DNA of 64,000 nt from Aralia elata (Eukaryota > Streptophyta > Magnoliopsida > Apiales > Araliaceae), in assembly GCA_034770075.1 (NCBI GenBank), contig CM068380.1, positions 83,722,112-83,786,111 on the forward strand. The letters are read 5' to 3'. Made by a program: the position numbers and the translations under genes. The notes beneath the pieces are model-generated. The model was given only the letters and a program-made list of their open reading frames with translations. It was not told where the DNA came from and made no database searches. Positions 1 to 12,560 of the stretch are shown piece by piece; the first letter of the stretch is position 1; each line of letters opens with the position of its first letter.

Positions 1-185
1 TCACCACTTATATTTGTCTTTTCAGCTGGAATCAAGCTTCTAGTTTTATCATTGTTGGATTTGGTTCCGTTTCTGTTTGTTGATAACTATTTTACTTGTA
101 TCACCTGATTATTATATTAGTTTCTTACGTTCTGTGGCTTGGGAAGCTTTATATTCTGAATATAACATGCTAGTTAGTTTTGCAG

Positions 186-1792
186 GTCTTATCATGATGA
201 GGAGCACTATAATAGTGTGCGATTAAAGGAAGACACTTGTTCTGGAGCTGCAAGACCAGTCACAATCAAGGTTTTTGTTTTTTTTTTTTGGGCTCCTCTC
301 TTGCACCTTTGATTTTGCATGTGCTTGTTCTTATTACAGCTTTGCGTTCCTACTTGCAATCTGAACATCTGATTGGTAGTAGAAGCCTAATAATCTCTAC
401 TTATCTGATAGGCCGACGTTGATATTTCCACAAAATCTCATCAAACTAAAGTTTCTGTCACCAAGTCTAAAGGGAGAGCTGATAAAAATATAATCCAAGC
501 AGGATCCGTTAAAATGGTCATGGTTGGGAGTGGATGTGAAAATTACCAAAATGCTGAACAGGTGATAATTGTTTTAAAGAGTCGCACTTTTTGTCGTTAC
601 CTTTTTTTAGGTATATGGTCTCACCAGTTACTTGGATGCTGAAGTCTTTCGTCTAATGTGGGATATACTTCCAGGTGTTGCTACAATTGGACGGTGATGT
701 TGATGCCGCAATAGAGTTTCTGATAGCAGAACAAGGATCAGAAGAATCCTTAGTTGAAAATGGTAACTTTTCTTTTTCAGCTGGCATTTCACATGGTAAT
801 GGCTGGTTAGTACAATTTTTACATTATTCTTTTTCCTATTTTTATCTGCAAAGTTGTACTATTGCTTGGGTTTCTGTCCTGGAACTTATTGACTGTACTG
901 TACCAAAAAAAGAAAAAGAAAAAGAAAAAGAAAGAAAGAATAAGGTAGCACACGTTATGCTAATTCATTAGTTTGTTAACTTTAGGCATTTATGGTAATG
1001 TCTCGTGTATGTCTTCTTAATTTGTTTTTCTTCTCTTTTTTGTTTCCTTCAAATAATCTTGATAGTAGTTTGAGAAATTTGTTTTTGGTCTGCCTCCTTT
1101 ATGCTTCAAGTTTTCTGAAGTTGCACTACGTTTTTTTGCTTCCCTTAATAACTTATATATATTTCCAGGTGAGAATCAAAATGATAACCCTGTGCCGCAC
1201 AAGGCAGAAGTTGATGATAATACAGAAAAAAGGGGCCAGTCTTGTGATAATATAGAAAGAACTCGAGATAATAACATCTTGCAACAGTTTGAAAAGGTTT
1301 CTAATATTCTTAAATTTAGATGTAAAGCAGAAATCCTCTTCATATCTCTTAATTCAGTTTTGATTTTGATTTGATATTATGTTGGTCATTTTTTCTGTTT
1401 CAGCAGATTATCCCATCAAGAAATAAGGCATGTCCTTGTGGTTCAAAGAAGAAATACAAGTCTTGTTGTGGATCAGTTGCAGGGACATCCTCGGCTAAAT
1501 TTGCAATGTATGATTCTTGAAGAATAACTGTTGAACTATTTAAAATTTTGAGAAATGTTTAGAATAATACTTATGATTAGCCTAAATGATGTTTGGTGGT
1601 TACTTGGCGAAATTGCTGATACTTTCTATTTCTTCATTATGGTGGTGATGGTATTGTATCAGCAACCAAACAGTTGACTATGGCAAGGGTCGGAAAGATA
1701 AAAAACAAGGCAAAAAAAGTGGAGCAAATAATGTTGCGAATTCACATGTGTCTGAAGGAGGGCCACCTGACGTGGGTGCACTTTGCATTTGA
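186..1792 (+). CDS. OTU7: OTU-family deubiquitinase with SEC-C motif, 3' exons only (5' end outside window)
   Basis: Six exons can be joined in one frame with GT-AG introns: 186-270, 412-561, 675-762, 1169-1296, 1404-1507, 1663-1792 (TGA at 1790-1792). The first encodes SYHDEEHYNSVR, the histidine-containing end of the OTU cysteine-protease fold. Exon 3 (VLLQLDGDVDAAIEFLI) looks like a UBA-type helix pair. Exon 5 carries CPCGSKKKYKSCCG, a SEC-C zinc-binding motif. The tail is basic (GKGRKDKKQGKK) and ends in DVGALCI. OTU plus SEC-C is the architecture of Arabidopsis At5g67170 (OTU7). Family members remove ubiquitin, and the SEC-C knuckle probably binds a partner. The catalytic Cys/Asp part and the start codon lie before base 1. 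The next gene downstream, 17 kb away, is AP2 on the other strand, as expected from the Arabidopsis neighbour order. Identity is secure at family level; the exact orthologue name is an inference. Confidence 0.85.
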
Positions 1793-3246
1793 GGATCATC
1801 TTGAGGTATTTTGGCTGTTGCCAACTGAAAGTCCTTCGTGATTCAGATTATAAATTTCTCCAGTGGTTATCTTGAAAATTCATTTCATACAACTAAAGAG
1901 TCTCTGAGGTATAAATTCAGTGCTATTTAAGGGAATCTCAATACTCAAGGTGAATATGGTGCTCATAAAATATGTAATTTTGAAAATACCTTTTCTAGTT
2001 TTTCACTGTTACCAGCACTCCAACAGGTATCTTGTGCTATGATGAGCCAGTGGAGAAGCCACATTGAAGGCATGTAGCAATTGCTCTTCTGGCTCTTTGG
2101 CAAAAATTTTCTTAGTAGTAGTTTAAATTTCTAAAAGTTCAAACTTGCCATCCACATATTTTAAACATTTTGATCCCCTTTTCATGTGTCCTGTTGGTTT
2201 TGACGTTTATATTTCGTTTTTTTCTTTGAAATTTTAACTCTGCATGCAACATTGTTGTATTCATTTAGAATTTCTCAGCACTTATTTTCTATAAATGCAG
2301 GATAAAAGCTCTTATTGATCGTAGTGGTTAACTTTTTATTAGAAATTTAAAGATGCAAACTTGTTTTAACCAAAATAGATTAATGAAGGATATTATTGAT
2401 TAATTGGACTATGAGAAATCAAACTGGAGAGCTTAGAAAACGATCAAACAATCTTCTTGCTAACTTATTTTCTTGCTAAATTACTAGATTTTAGAGCAAT
2501 TAGTGAGATAAATTACTTTTTTTGAGATCGTCAATCTCTATCCCCCTAATGGAAAAGTAAGACCAATTACAAGCTCATTGTTTATTAATATGATGTTCCT
2601 ATATATCTACATAAAACCTGGTGAAAACCAATATAATTAGAGTATTTCTGGTTCCTAAATTATTTCTGAATAAGTTCGTTGGTTAGTCATGGATTCCATG
2701 GTATGTTCCTTACTCCTTGGTATATATGTATATCAAACTTGCTAAAAATCAACAGCCCAGAGTATTTCTGGTTCCCTAATCATGTCACTTGTTTGATTTG
2801 CATGCAAAAGGCAAGTAGGGTCCCTTGCTCCCAAATCCATCCCCACTTCATTGGAGGCTTTTGTGTGTTTTACTAGGGATGGCATCACATTTTCTTTTTT
2901 GACATAAATGAACAGTTTAATTCTTTTTTTCTACTACATTAAGTAACTGGAATGAAAAAACAAGTATAGCTTGGACTTATTTATTCTCACTCATGCTACT
3001 TTCCTGTTCAGATTTTAAAAAGGCGAGCAGCAAGTCTATTATTTGTCTGTAAACAGCAGATCTGGTTATTTATGTATCACTCACCAGTCACCAGTCATTT
3101 TGTTTCTTTTTTTCAGCTTTCCTCAAATTCGCTGGAATGTGATTTCTGTTTTTCACTGTTATTAAATTTTAGAAGTTGTGGTTGTTTAATGTGTTTTGAT
3201 AGTCATTGGTAACTGATTAGTTCTTTGGACGACGCTCTTGGACATG

Positions 3247-3357
3247 AGTAATGCTAGGGGCTCAAATGATGTTGTGTCATTACATCATTAATGATTGATC
3301 ATGTTATAGAGTAATAAAATATTTATGACTCATCATTTAAGTCCCCTAGCTTTACTT
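3247..3357. mobile_element. Short MITE (GTAATGCTAGGGG family, copy 1)
   Basis: The ends are inverted: GTAATGCTAGGGGCTCAAAT on the left and the complement of a TAAAGCTAGGGGACTTAAAT-like end on the right, about 110 bp apart. A related 160-bp element with the same ends lies at 62191-62350, which supports a mobile family. No target-site duplication was resolved. Confidence 0.6.
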
Positions 3358-6008
3358 ATTGGGCATGGATGATTATCACAATCTGCAAACGCACTGTTTT
3401 CTGTAGACCAAAATAAGGAAAAAGATAGTTACGGGTAAATGAATGGGAGAAAATATGCTAATCGCTAAAGAATACCCCTACTCTAGCATTTTGTGTGCAT
3501 CAAATACCCAAAACCCTAGCATTGTATCTGCATCTGATCAATTTATTTCTCTTTGTAGGCCCGGACAATGTTTAGTATTGGATTTCTATTTCACCTAACA
3601 AAAAGGGGAAATGAGAAACGAAAAAAGAAAGAGACAAAGATAGAACGAATATTGAATGAATGAAAAGGAAAGGATACGGAAGAATAAGAAGGTAGGCATT
3701 ATATTAAGAGAGTTATCTGCCATTCATCATTCATGGAAGAAAAGTTTCAACAAAAGAGCATATACAGCATCAGATGACTGCCAGAAGGGTGTCCCATGGA
3801 GAAATAAAATGATGCTATGAAAACGTGAGAGGAATAGAGACTTCCAGTCTTTGCTGACATCTCTTTGTGGTCCATGTATGGCTGCCAAAAGGGTATTCCT
3901 GATGCTTGAATATTCTCTTGCTCAAGACAGTTAAACACGGGGGTTTGTCTGAATCATGTTGTGTTACGTCCTTAGTTGGCAGTGTATTTTATTTTTCCTT
4001 CTGGTTTAATAATTTTTTGGATGCCATTAGAGAAGACGGTCATCTTAATCGAGGAGTATCATTGATTATTGAGGAAGCTGATTTTGATAAAGGACAAGTG
4101 ATGAACCGAGTTCTTGTGAAGAAGGTTGTTTTAATGATTTTATTGGTTATAGTCTTATAGATGCTAGGAAAATATTGATCTGCTTCTGTGAATTCTTGAG
4201 TAGCTAGGTTCGTTGCATACATATCAATCAGAATGTATTTTCATTCTTGAGCTCACGGTAGTTGATAATTTTAAATGGATGGCGGTATGAGTTGTTTACT
4301 TGAATATTTTCTTCCGGGTAGAGCCGGAGATGGACCACATAATTGTGACAATTGCAAAATTTAGCTTGTGCTTGTGATTTTTCAAATATTTACCAAACCC
4401 AAGAAGAAGTTATTCTCTGCTTTTGGAGAAAACAAAAGAACATTTGGACTCCAAGATTTAAAATTGATGAATTTTTTATCTAGGCATGAGAAGTACAATC
4501 ATAATAAAACTATCTAAAAAAGCTCTATAATTAATTACAGTTTTTTTGTTTTCAAATTTCAATTCAATCATATTAATTTTAAATTTAAAAATATCTTTAA
4601 AAATCAATTTTACCAATATACATTTGAATTGAGAGGGTAGGTTTTATAGAAAAGAGTTTTCTCCATTAAAGCATTAAAAACCTTACTCCATTTTATTACT
4701 ATTACTTTTCTAAGGTTGCTCATTCAAATGTACCAAAAGAAGTTTTTTGTTTTTGCTATTAGAGAAAAATACTAACGATAGTACTGACACGGAAGGAAAG
4801 TCATAATTTACAAATCCAAAACGTAGAGAATTCTTGAAAAAATAAAATTTGTAAAATAATCTACAAATCTAAATTTAGTTTCATTTAGGCAAGAACACAA
4901 ATCAGGTTGCATCGGTAGGGCATTGTACATGATTGATAAAATAACATTTGTACACCCCAAAGGTAAAAAAAAAACATAATAGGGGACAAACAATGGGTAT
5001 CCAACTTTTCCTTTTTAACCAGCTAGTAGAAGGGGTAAAAAAATGGGGCATCTAGTTTTGGGTTTGGCCACTTAGTTGGATTCCAACTACTTGTAAGGCC
5101 TGTCCACCACTCGAAATCTTGCGAGGATTTTTCTTTTTCCTTCTATATTATACTCATCTCTTTCCCCTTATATGATCCACGGAGGGATTCGCAACCGAGA
5201 AAATCAAATCAAATGGATGATAAATTATACCCCTTTCATAAAAAGTGTTTCATTTGTCAATTTTTTTTGGCATAAAAAAAAGAGACATTTTCCTATAATA
5301 ATTAAAATAATATAATGTCTTCAAGTAAATAAATTCTTATCATTTTGAATTAGAAAATATTTTAAACTGATTTTAAAAAATCAAAATTGATGTTATATTT
5401 TGGATCGGAGAGAGGGAGAGAGCAATTATCAATTGTGTGCGAATGATGGAACAGCCTATAATATGTAGGTTGATAAGTGATTTTATTTTTTTATACCTAG
5501 AAAGGGAAAGTTTGGTGAAGAATATAAAACTTGCGTTAAGGACTAGCCTTTTCCTCATAAAGCAAAACTGCAGGTCTGGACATACATTTCACGCAACAAA
5601 AAATAATGATGTATCAGGAAAAAACCCCCAAAAACAAAGAACCTTTTTTTTTACCTGTTTAAAAGTCTTAATTTCCATTGCATTATTTAGAAAATTGGGC
5701 CGTGTGTTGTCCCCTCCATTTTTGGGGGGTGCATTAGCAAGTCTCTAATAAATGATGGATGTATTCTTATTCAGTGAAAACAATTATTTGCTGATAAAGT
5801 AAAAGAACGAATGTAGTATTTTTTTTTATTTTTTATTTTCATCTAACTTTAATTTTAGGGATGTGTTCTTAAGAATGCGCAGACAACGAAGTAGCTCTTA
5901 CAACTTTTTATATGAGAGCGGTCATGAGTTTTAGATTTATTGAAGAGTTTTACAAATGTCTGTACGTAATTGGAATTAATAGTATTCGTGAGCTTAATTT
6001 AACGAGCT

Positions 6009-6143
6009 CTTTTATGTGGACATGAAAATAAGATATGAATGTATTTGAATTTTACCTATTTGTATTTTTACTCCTCATTGGAGTCAAAATACAAATAGGT
6101 AAAATTTAAATATACTCATATCCAATTTTCATGTGCACATAGA
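6009..6143. repeat. MITE-like inverted repeat
   Basis: The arm around 6012-6073 (including GAATTTTACCTATTTGTATT) is repeated in inverted form at about 6086-6143 (including AATACAAATAGGTAAAATTT), with a loop of roughly 15 bp. Both arms continue outward through a shared GTG(G/C)ACATG(A)AAA-type segment. There is no coding capacity. Confidence 0.6.
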
Positions 6144-7151
6144 GTGTTTGTAATTTAACTCATACACTATTTTATATGGGTATGATTCGAGCTTAACATG
6201 TCACAACACCTTTACAACCCTAACCTAAATTGTTAAGGTGAATCACCAACTCTATAATAATCAGAACAATTATTGTTAAACCGAATGCTATTTGTAGCAG
6301 TTAATTAATGGTGTTTATATATTAGCATATATATGACCTTTGAACTTACTATAAAGACCTTTTCTTTTTTGGACATAACTATAATGACTTTGGTTCACTC
6401 GATCACCAATATTTTCTCAAGAAAATTAATTATTCTTTCCCTTGTGTTTGAATTCACTCCTCCAGTTTCAACTTCTTATTAGCCAGCCTTAATTTCTTAA
6501 TTCATATATTTTAATTAGGATTTACACGAATATGATAGGAAAATATATTTATATATAGTAGGCTGCGGCAACCTTACAGATTTTTTTATTTTTTTTTTAT
6601 GTTAAATTTTAGAGATAGCTTAACTGAAAATTAATTCCTCCGCGTGTCCACATTTCTAACATTAATAATTTATGTACATATATACCACCCAAAAGGGAAC
6701 GGATGGTTAGAGATGATTGGTGTTGTCGTGGCCACTTAGGAACCTCATCAAAATCATCTCTCTCTCTTTAATATTTCCAAACATGGAAAGTCATCTAGAC
6801 AAACAAATCCCTACCTCCATTACTACTACTACTAGTACAATATCTTATCTGTAGGTAGCTCTATAATAATACTGATAAAGAAGAAAAATGTGGTGTTTCA
6901 CTTTCACATCCATCTATCTTATCTGTCTTCCATTATTTCATAAAGCAAGCATCTCTCTAATGCTTGCCCTTGTCTTTTCAAACCTCCTTAGTATATATAT
7001 ATATATAAGGGAATGATCCACACAAAACGTTAATTATGGACATTGTTTAAAATTTAAACTCTAAATATTTTATATATTAAAACTATTTAAATTTAACTTA
7101 AAAGTATTTTAGACTTTTGTCCAGAGCAGAAGGCCAAATATTTCTACGAAC

Positions 7152-7270
7152 TTTCATGTTGGCCGCTACTCCCTTTAGCGGCCAGTCAAAACGATCACGT
7201 TTTGACTGGCCGCTAAAGGGAGTAGCGGCCAACATGAAAAATTTGGCTGGCCGCTAGAAGGAGTAGCGGT
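7152..7270. repeat. Perfect 42-bp palindrome with a third partial copy (foldback)
   Basis: Bases 7152-7193 and 7198-7239 are perfect inverted copies around a 4-base loop (ATCA). Each arm contains GGCCGCTACTCCCTTTAGCG. A third, imperfect copy in the second orientation follows at 7241-7270. It is GC-rich compared with its surroundings and is followed by a long TA tract. It looks like the terminal part of a foldback DNA transposon or a young hairpin locus. Confidence 0.75.
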
Positions 7271-7365
7271 CGTGTCCACGCCCAACCCTTGGATCTTATT
7301 TTGGATGGCTGGATCACAGTTAGATGAAACAGTGCCCATAGCTAAAGTTTTCTATGGATCATTCC

Positions 7366-7367
<2 letters not shown>

Positions 7368-7432
<65 letters not shown>
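7368..7432. repeat. (TA)n microsatellite, about 32 units
   Basis: An uninterrupted TA run of about 65 bases. It makes the surrounding reading frame look open by repeating Tyr-Ile, which is not a gene. Confidence 0.95.
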
Positions 7433-7434
<2 letters not shown>

Positions 7435-7850
7435 CCGGCAGTACCCCTCCATGCAAAAGCAAAACCAAAGCGCGCGTCACATTTAAAGTTTGGCGTTTCG
7501 AAAATTTTGAGGCTAAAAAATGTATAAGGAAATGGAATTTAAAATTTTATTATAGTTTTATTAAACCATATATTATATATTATATTTAAATATTATTATT
7601 GGGACTAGATTTTTGAAATTAAGTATAAATAATTAAATTTATATTTATTAAATGATGTTTTAACTTTTTGTTTAAACACGTTTTTTCTTTCCTTCTGATC
7701 CTCCGCCGTTTCTGAGTTCGAAGTGTTTTGTGTTCTTACATGAGAATTCAGATTTCCCAGAAAAATAGTCCCATGATCATTTTTTCTTTTTGGTTTTATT
7801 GGGTTTTGGGAGAGAGAGAGAGAGTTGAACAGTAAAGAGATACAGAAAGT

Positions 7851-8210
7851 CTAGGGCGACATTCCCTTAGCGACATTACTGGCGACATTTTTTTTTTTTT
7901 TTTTTTTTTTTGGTTTTTTTTTTGGTTATGACTTCCAAATAATTTATATGATTTATTGGAACAAAATTTTAAAAAAAAAATAGTGATTTAGGTGTGATTT
8001 GGATACATATGCAAAACAGTGTTGTACAGACCGTAAAACACTATTTTGCATATGTATCCAAATCACACCTAAATCACTGTTTTTTTTTTTAAAATTTTGT
8101 TCCAATAAATCATATAAATTATTTGGAAGTCATAACAAAAAAAAAAAACCAAAAAAAAAAAAAAAAAAAAAAATGTCGCCAGAAATGTCGCTAAGGGAAT
8201 GTCGCTGTAG
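7851..8210. mobile_element. 360-bp foldback MITE with GCGACATT subterminal repeats
   Basis: Nearly the whole 360 bp is one inverted repeat: arms of about 165-170 bp around a loop near 8020-8036. Each arm runs GCGACATTCCCTTAGCGACA, a third GCGACATT, a long T (or A) run, then a segment ending in GGATACATATGCAAAA. Three GCGACATT units near each terminus are typical of subterminal transposase-binding repeats in non-autonomous DNA transposons. No clear target-site duplication was found, so the superfamily is open (CACTA-, Mutator- or hAT-derived). A reading frame across the right arm is an artefact of the A run. Confidence 0.8.
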
Positions 8211-8682
8211 AAGGGCTCAAAGAGATAAGCTTCTTTCTTTCTTTCTTGTCTGAAAGGTCAAAAAACCGCAAACATTATCTTTGACTGGCCTGGTTTTTTG
8301 GTGTTTCGTGCATGTCTCATGCATTTCTGCTCTCTCTGATTCTTCATTACTCTTTTTCTTTTCAAGAGTTTGATGTAAATAAACCTCCAAAATATATTTC
8401 TACCAAGCATAATGTGATCAAAACAGTACCAATGTATCTTTTCTTCTGAAAATTGGAGCATATATTAATTATATATACGTACGTACAATGTCAACCTAGT
8501 ATATTAGTGAGTATCTTTTAATTTCTTACTCTGATTAATTTGTCTGAACAATGTCAATGCTTACTGCACTTTAATTTGATGATAACAGTTGATACACCTG
8601 ATTGCTAATTAAAGCATAAAATTAACAGCAATGTCAGTTCCAAATCGTCTAGCCAGACAAGATCTTTCATTTTAAATTAAGG

Positions 8683-8855
8683 GTCCTTCTAATGTGTGCC
8701 CTAAGGCCACACACTATACACAGGTATCGAGAGAATATTTTCTTAATTTCTGTGCATATTCTCTTGATTTCTGTGTTTACACACAGATCAAGAGAATATT
8801 CTCTCGATTCCTGTGTATAGTGTGTGCCCTTAGAGCACACATTAAGAAAATCCTT
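8683..8855. mobile_element. 173-bp MITE with long terminal inverted repeats
   Basis: The left arm includes AATGTGTGCCCTAAGGCCAC and continues through CACTATACACAGG and GAGAGAATATT. The right arm is its inverted copy and ends in GCACACATTAAGAAAATCC. The central spacer has degenerate internal copies of CTTGATTTCTGTG. It is non-coding. Confidence 0.7.
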
Positions 8856-10081
8856 AAATTAATTAATTAGCTCTTTTTTTTCCAAGTAATTTTTATTTAT
8901 TTATGGGAATTCATATTTTCATCACATTCTTTTGTTTTCAGTGTAATTGTACATCTGTTAATGCACACAATACAGTTGAATACTGTAATATTTTTGCTTA
9001 AATTAAAGGGCAAAAAACTGCGCTGGATTTATCAGCCATTTGTTTGAGAAACAAAAGTCTTGATTATCAAGCATCCGAAAAGAGTGCTGAGATATGAGAT
9101 GCCTTTAACTTCCATGCCACAGATTGCAATCACGTGAAGATCATGCACTCTCTTTCTTAATTAATTCTATCATGCTTTTAACATTACTTATATAATGATC
9201 TGACTTAATTGGAGAATCGTCTTATCAAAACTTATATTAGCTCTATTTTTATTTTTTTAAATTTTTTTTTTTGGGGTGAAATTAATGGACTGAAATTCTT
9301 TTATGTTAAGTGACGTTAGGTCAAGCTAAACATGTGTAAATTAAGCTAATCCATTTGTTAATTAAGAAAATACCAAAACCAAGTCATGCAGCTTTATTAA
9401 TATTACCCTTGGCAGCTCAATAATCTGAATACATTTGGAGAATTGTCTTATCAAACTTATATTAGCTCTAATTAGATCTTCATATAATCAGCAAATGAAA
9501 GAACTTAGTAATAGACCTTTACCAACTACGTACTTCGAACAAATTTTAGCTCAAGAGGCCAGTATTAAACATATGGCAGTGATCAATGTTTAAAGGCTAA
9601 TGGAAGCATTATCTTATCATCAACTGTATGATATTATTTTCTTATAGTACTACGCTCACGCTACCTAATATAGTACTCGATCACTCTCCCATTTTGCTAA
9701 AAAGAGTCTAATTTATAAATTTAATGATACAAGTTTATTAGTGATGACATGATATTGAAACAGTGAAGTTAAATTTGATCAGAAATATCATTTTATTCTA
9801 TGAAAAGATACTTCTTTTGGAACATAATTTTTTAAGAACTCCTTTTGTAGCATGGAAGGAGTAAAATTTTTATAGACAAAAAAGAAAAAGAGAAAAATAG
9901 CTATTTTACTTGGTTTGTACTTTGGAATTAATTCTTTTTAGCCTAGTCATGTGAATATATAAAATATGACTAAGTTCTAACAAATTTATATATTTCAGAT
10001 TGTTCAATGCTGACAACAAAAAATTCCGAAAGAAGTTACCATAAATTAGAATGGTTGGATGGACATACATAGTGGTTATAC

Positions 10082-10119
<38 letters not shown>

Positions 10120-10329
10120 TATATCTGTCTGTGTGTGTACAAGTGAAAATGTGTGTAAATAATGTTGAAGGGAGTCGAGGGTGCAGGAAAGGAAAAGAGT
10201 AAATTTGGGTAAATGAATGAATGAATGAAGAAAGCGATTTATCGAAAAAGGTTGAATGAATGAGAAGAGGCCTTCAATCCCCACATTGGTCTCGACGAGT
10301 CACAATCGTACTCGTATTTTTACTTTTAA

Positions 10330-10368
10330 CATACATACATACATACATACATACATACATACATACAT
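10330..10368. repeat. (ACAT)n microsatellite
   Basis: About nine to ten tandem ACAT units. Confidence 0.95.
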
Positions 10369-12544
10369 GACAGACGCGCACCAAATTCAAACAAAAAATC
10401 AAAGCAAAAGTTTCCAACCGTTGAAGAAATTCCATATTTGGAAAGGAAATTAAGGCTCATCTTTAGTTTCAGATAATTAAAGCAATCTCAACCACAACCC
10501 TCTTTTACAGATCTCTCTTCCTCGCTTCCCATTCCTCACTTCATCATTTTATTTGTAGATAAATAAATAAGAATTAAATGATCACAATACATTAAAGTAA
10601 TTAAAACAGTAGAAGAGATATATAACGTGACAATAGAATTTAATTGCACCATATATATATATATATGTATACATACATGTATTGTTCATATTTTGAAGAG
10701 AGAGAAAGAGAAAGAGAGAGAAAACTCTGTGTGTGTGACTGTGTGGGTTTGGCAGTGTTTCGTAGATCCTATGCAAAGGCAAAAGTAAAAAGGAAAAAGA
10801 ATCTAAGGTGCTGCTGGTCCTTGGCCTATCTTGGAATAGAGTCATTTTGTTGCTTTTATACTTTGGACTTTCTTGTAAGACTCGTGAATATATATGTGCA
10901 TCATGTGTTTTTATATATATATATATAGAGAGACAGAGAGAGAGAGAGAGAGATGGGAAAAGAGAGTTGGAGGACCACTTGGTCTGAGCAAGGTTGCTCT
11001 TACGGATGGTAGAATAAGAAAGTACCCAACTTTATATTGCAATCTTTTGTTTGTATAGATTGGGACACCTATTGTCGTTTCTGTTTGCCAGTCAAAAAGA
11101 AAAAAACAAATTAATTAATTAAAGCAAAATTAGCTTGGTGACTTGTGCGAAGCACGGGCATCCGATAAAAAAGTTTAGTTTATGAGTCACAAAATTTTAT
11201 ATTAAAGAAATTAAACAAATATGTGGTAAGTTAAATTTATTCCCAATATTGGTCAGTTTATATTTTAACCATTTTTTTCTTTTTAATTTTGTTGCATCTT
11301 TGACAAACTTGCTATATCTATAATTTTTTCATCTCATTCATCTTACCAATTATACCTTATATATTTTTTTGAGTTCTATCATATATTATGATATATTTGT
11401 ACCGAATTATAATTGTGAAACATATCAATATATGAAATTGAAAAGAATTATAAGAGGACCTTCTTAATTTATTACGCATCTCTCCAACAAGACTATCACT
11501 AATATTTATTCACGTAATTAATAATTAAAAAATTAAATTAAACATTCGTAATATATATCATTTTTCATATTTTTATATGTGATATGTTGAGACTTCAATA
11601 GTCCCTAAAATTGTATATCCCTCTGGACTTAAAAAAAAAACTTAAAATTTTAGGCAGACTTTTATTCTATGTCCCTCTAGAGTGCCAAAGTCAGATTTAT
11701 CAGGCAGTTCTAATAACTCCACCATCATACATAAAACACGATACAACATCCAAAACTTATGCCAAGATAATGAATAATAGTTTCTAATTTTGTTAGTAAG
11801 ATCTCAATAAGGGTGAAGTCGAATCTCTTATGAAGAAATTTATAAGTTACGACATGCTACAAATTAAGATAAAATGCTTTTGTAAACAAAACTATTTAAT
11901 TATGCTATGAAATTCAAAACTGATATATCTACACAAATAACCAAAAGTTAAAAGCACTCCCATTTTAGTTCTCCCTACACCATTTGTTCACAACCTTTGT
12001 CACCATGGTCGTCCTCGAAATTGAAGATATATTACCTGTTGTGACAATTAAAAATGACTTTAGATCATTCATCTTAACCAAAACACATTAGTTATATACA
12101 TCAATATAGCTATTGCAAAAATTTGGTCAAGACCTGGTAAAAAATTGCTGAAGTAATTACAATTGTACCTGTTATACTAAAATTTAATAGAATAAAATTC
12201 TATTAAACCCAAATCCATATAGAAAGGCAAGTCGAGAAGCCACTACCCTCTACAAGCACCAATTTTTTTTATTTTTTTTATTTTTTTATTGAATTTTGAG
12301 AAATACTATTAATATCCTACATGTCTAGATTAGAATACTACTCAAAAATATATATTAAAATAAATCTTAAATGGTTGTATACAGCATAAAGGACACTAAA
12401 GTTCGCTTGGGTAATGAATTTTTTAGACTTGAGGATCTATTGCTCTAGCTTGCAGAAGACCAAAGAAAAATATAACAGTTGAGCAGAGGATATTTCTTCA
12501 TCGCTGGAGCTTTTAATAGAACACATCTGGCCCAACATATTTCT

Positions 12545-12560
12545 CCCCCCCCCCCCCCCC
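12545..12560. repeat. Homopolymer C tract (16)
   Basis: A run of 16 C within CT-rich sequence. Its length may be unreliable in an assembly. Confidence 0.9.

Larger units (their letters stand above)
1793..7151. other. Intergenic region after the OTU gene
   Basis: The first few hundred bases are probably the 3' UTR of the OTU gene. The rest is AT-rich with no ORF of recognisable family. It holds two MITE-like inverted repeats, listed separately (3247-3357 and 6009-6143). No gene is supported here. Confidence 0.6.

Noticed and set aside
7272..7589. Frame with repeated Tyr-Ile
   Set aside because: Produced by the (TA)n microsatellite; there is no protein family.
7999..8253. Plus-strand frame with a poly-Lys run
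   Set aside because: It falls inside the 360-bp foldback element, and the lysines are the A run of its arm.
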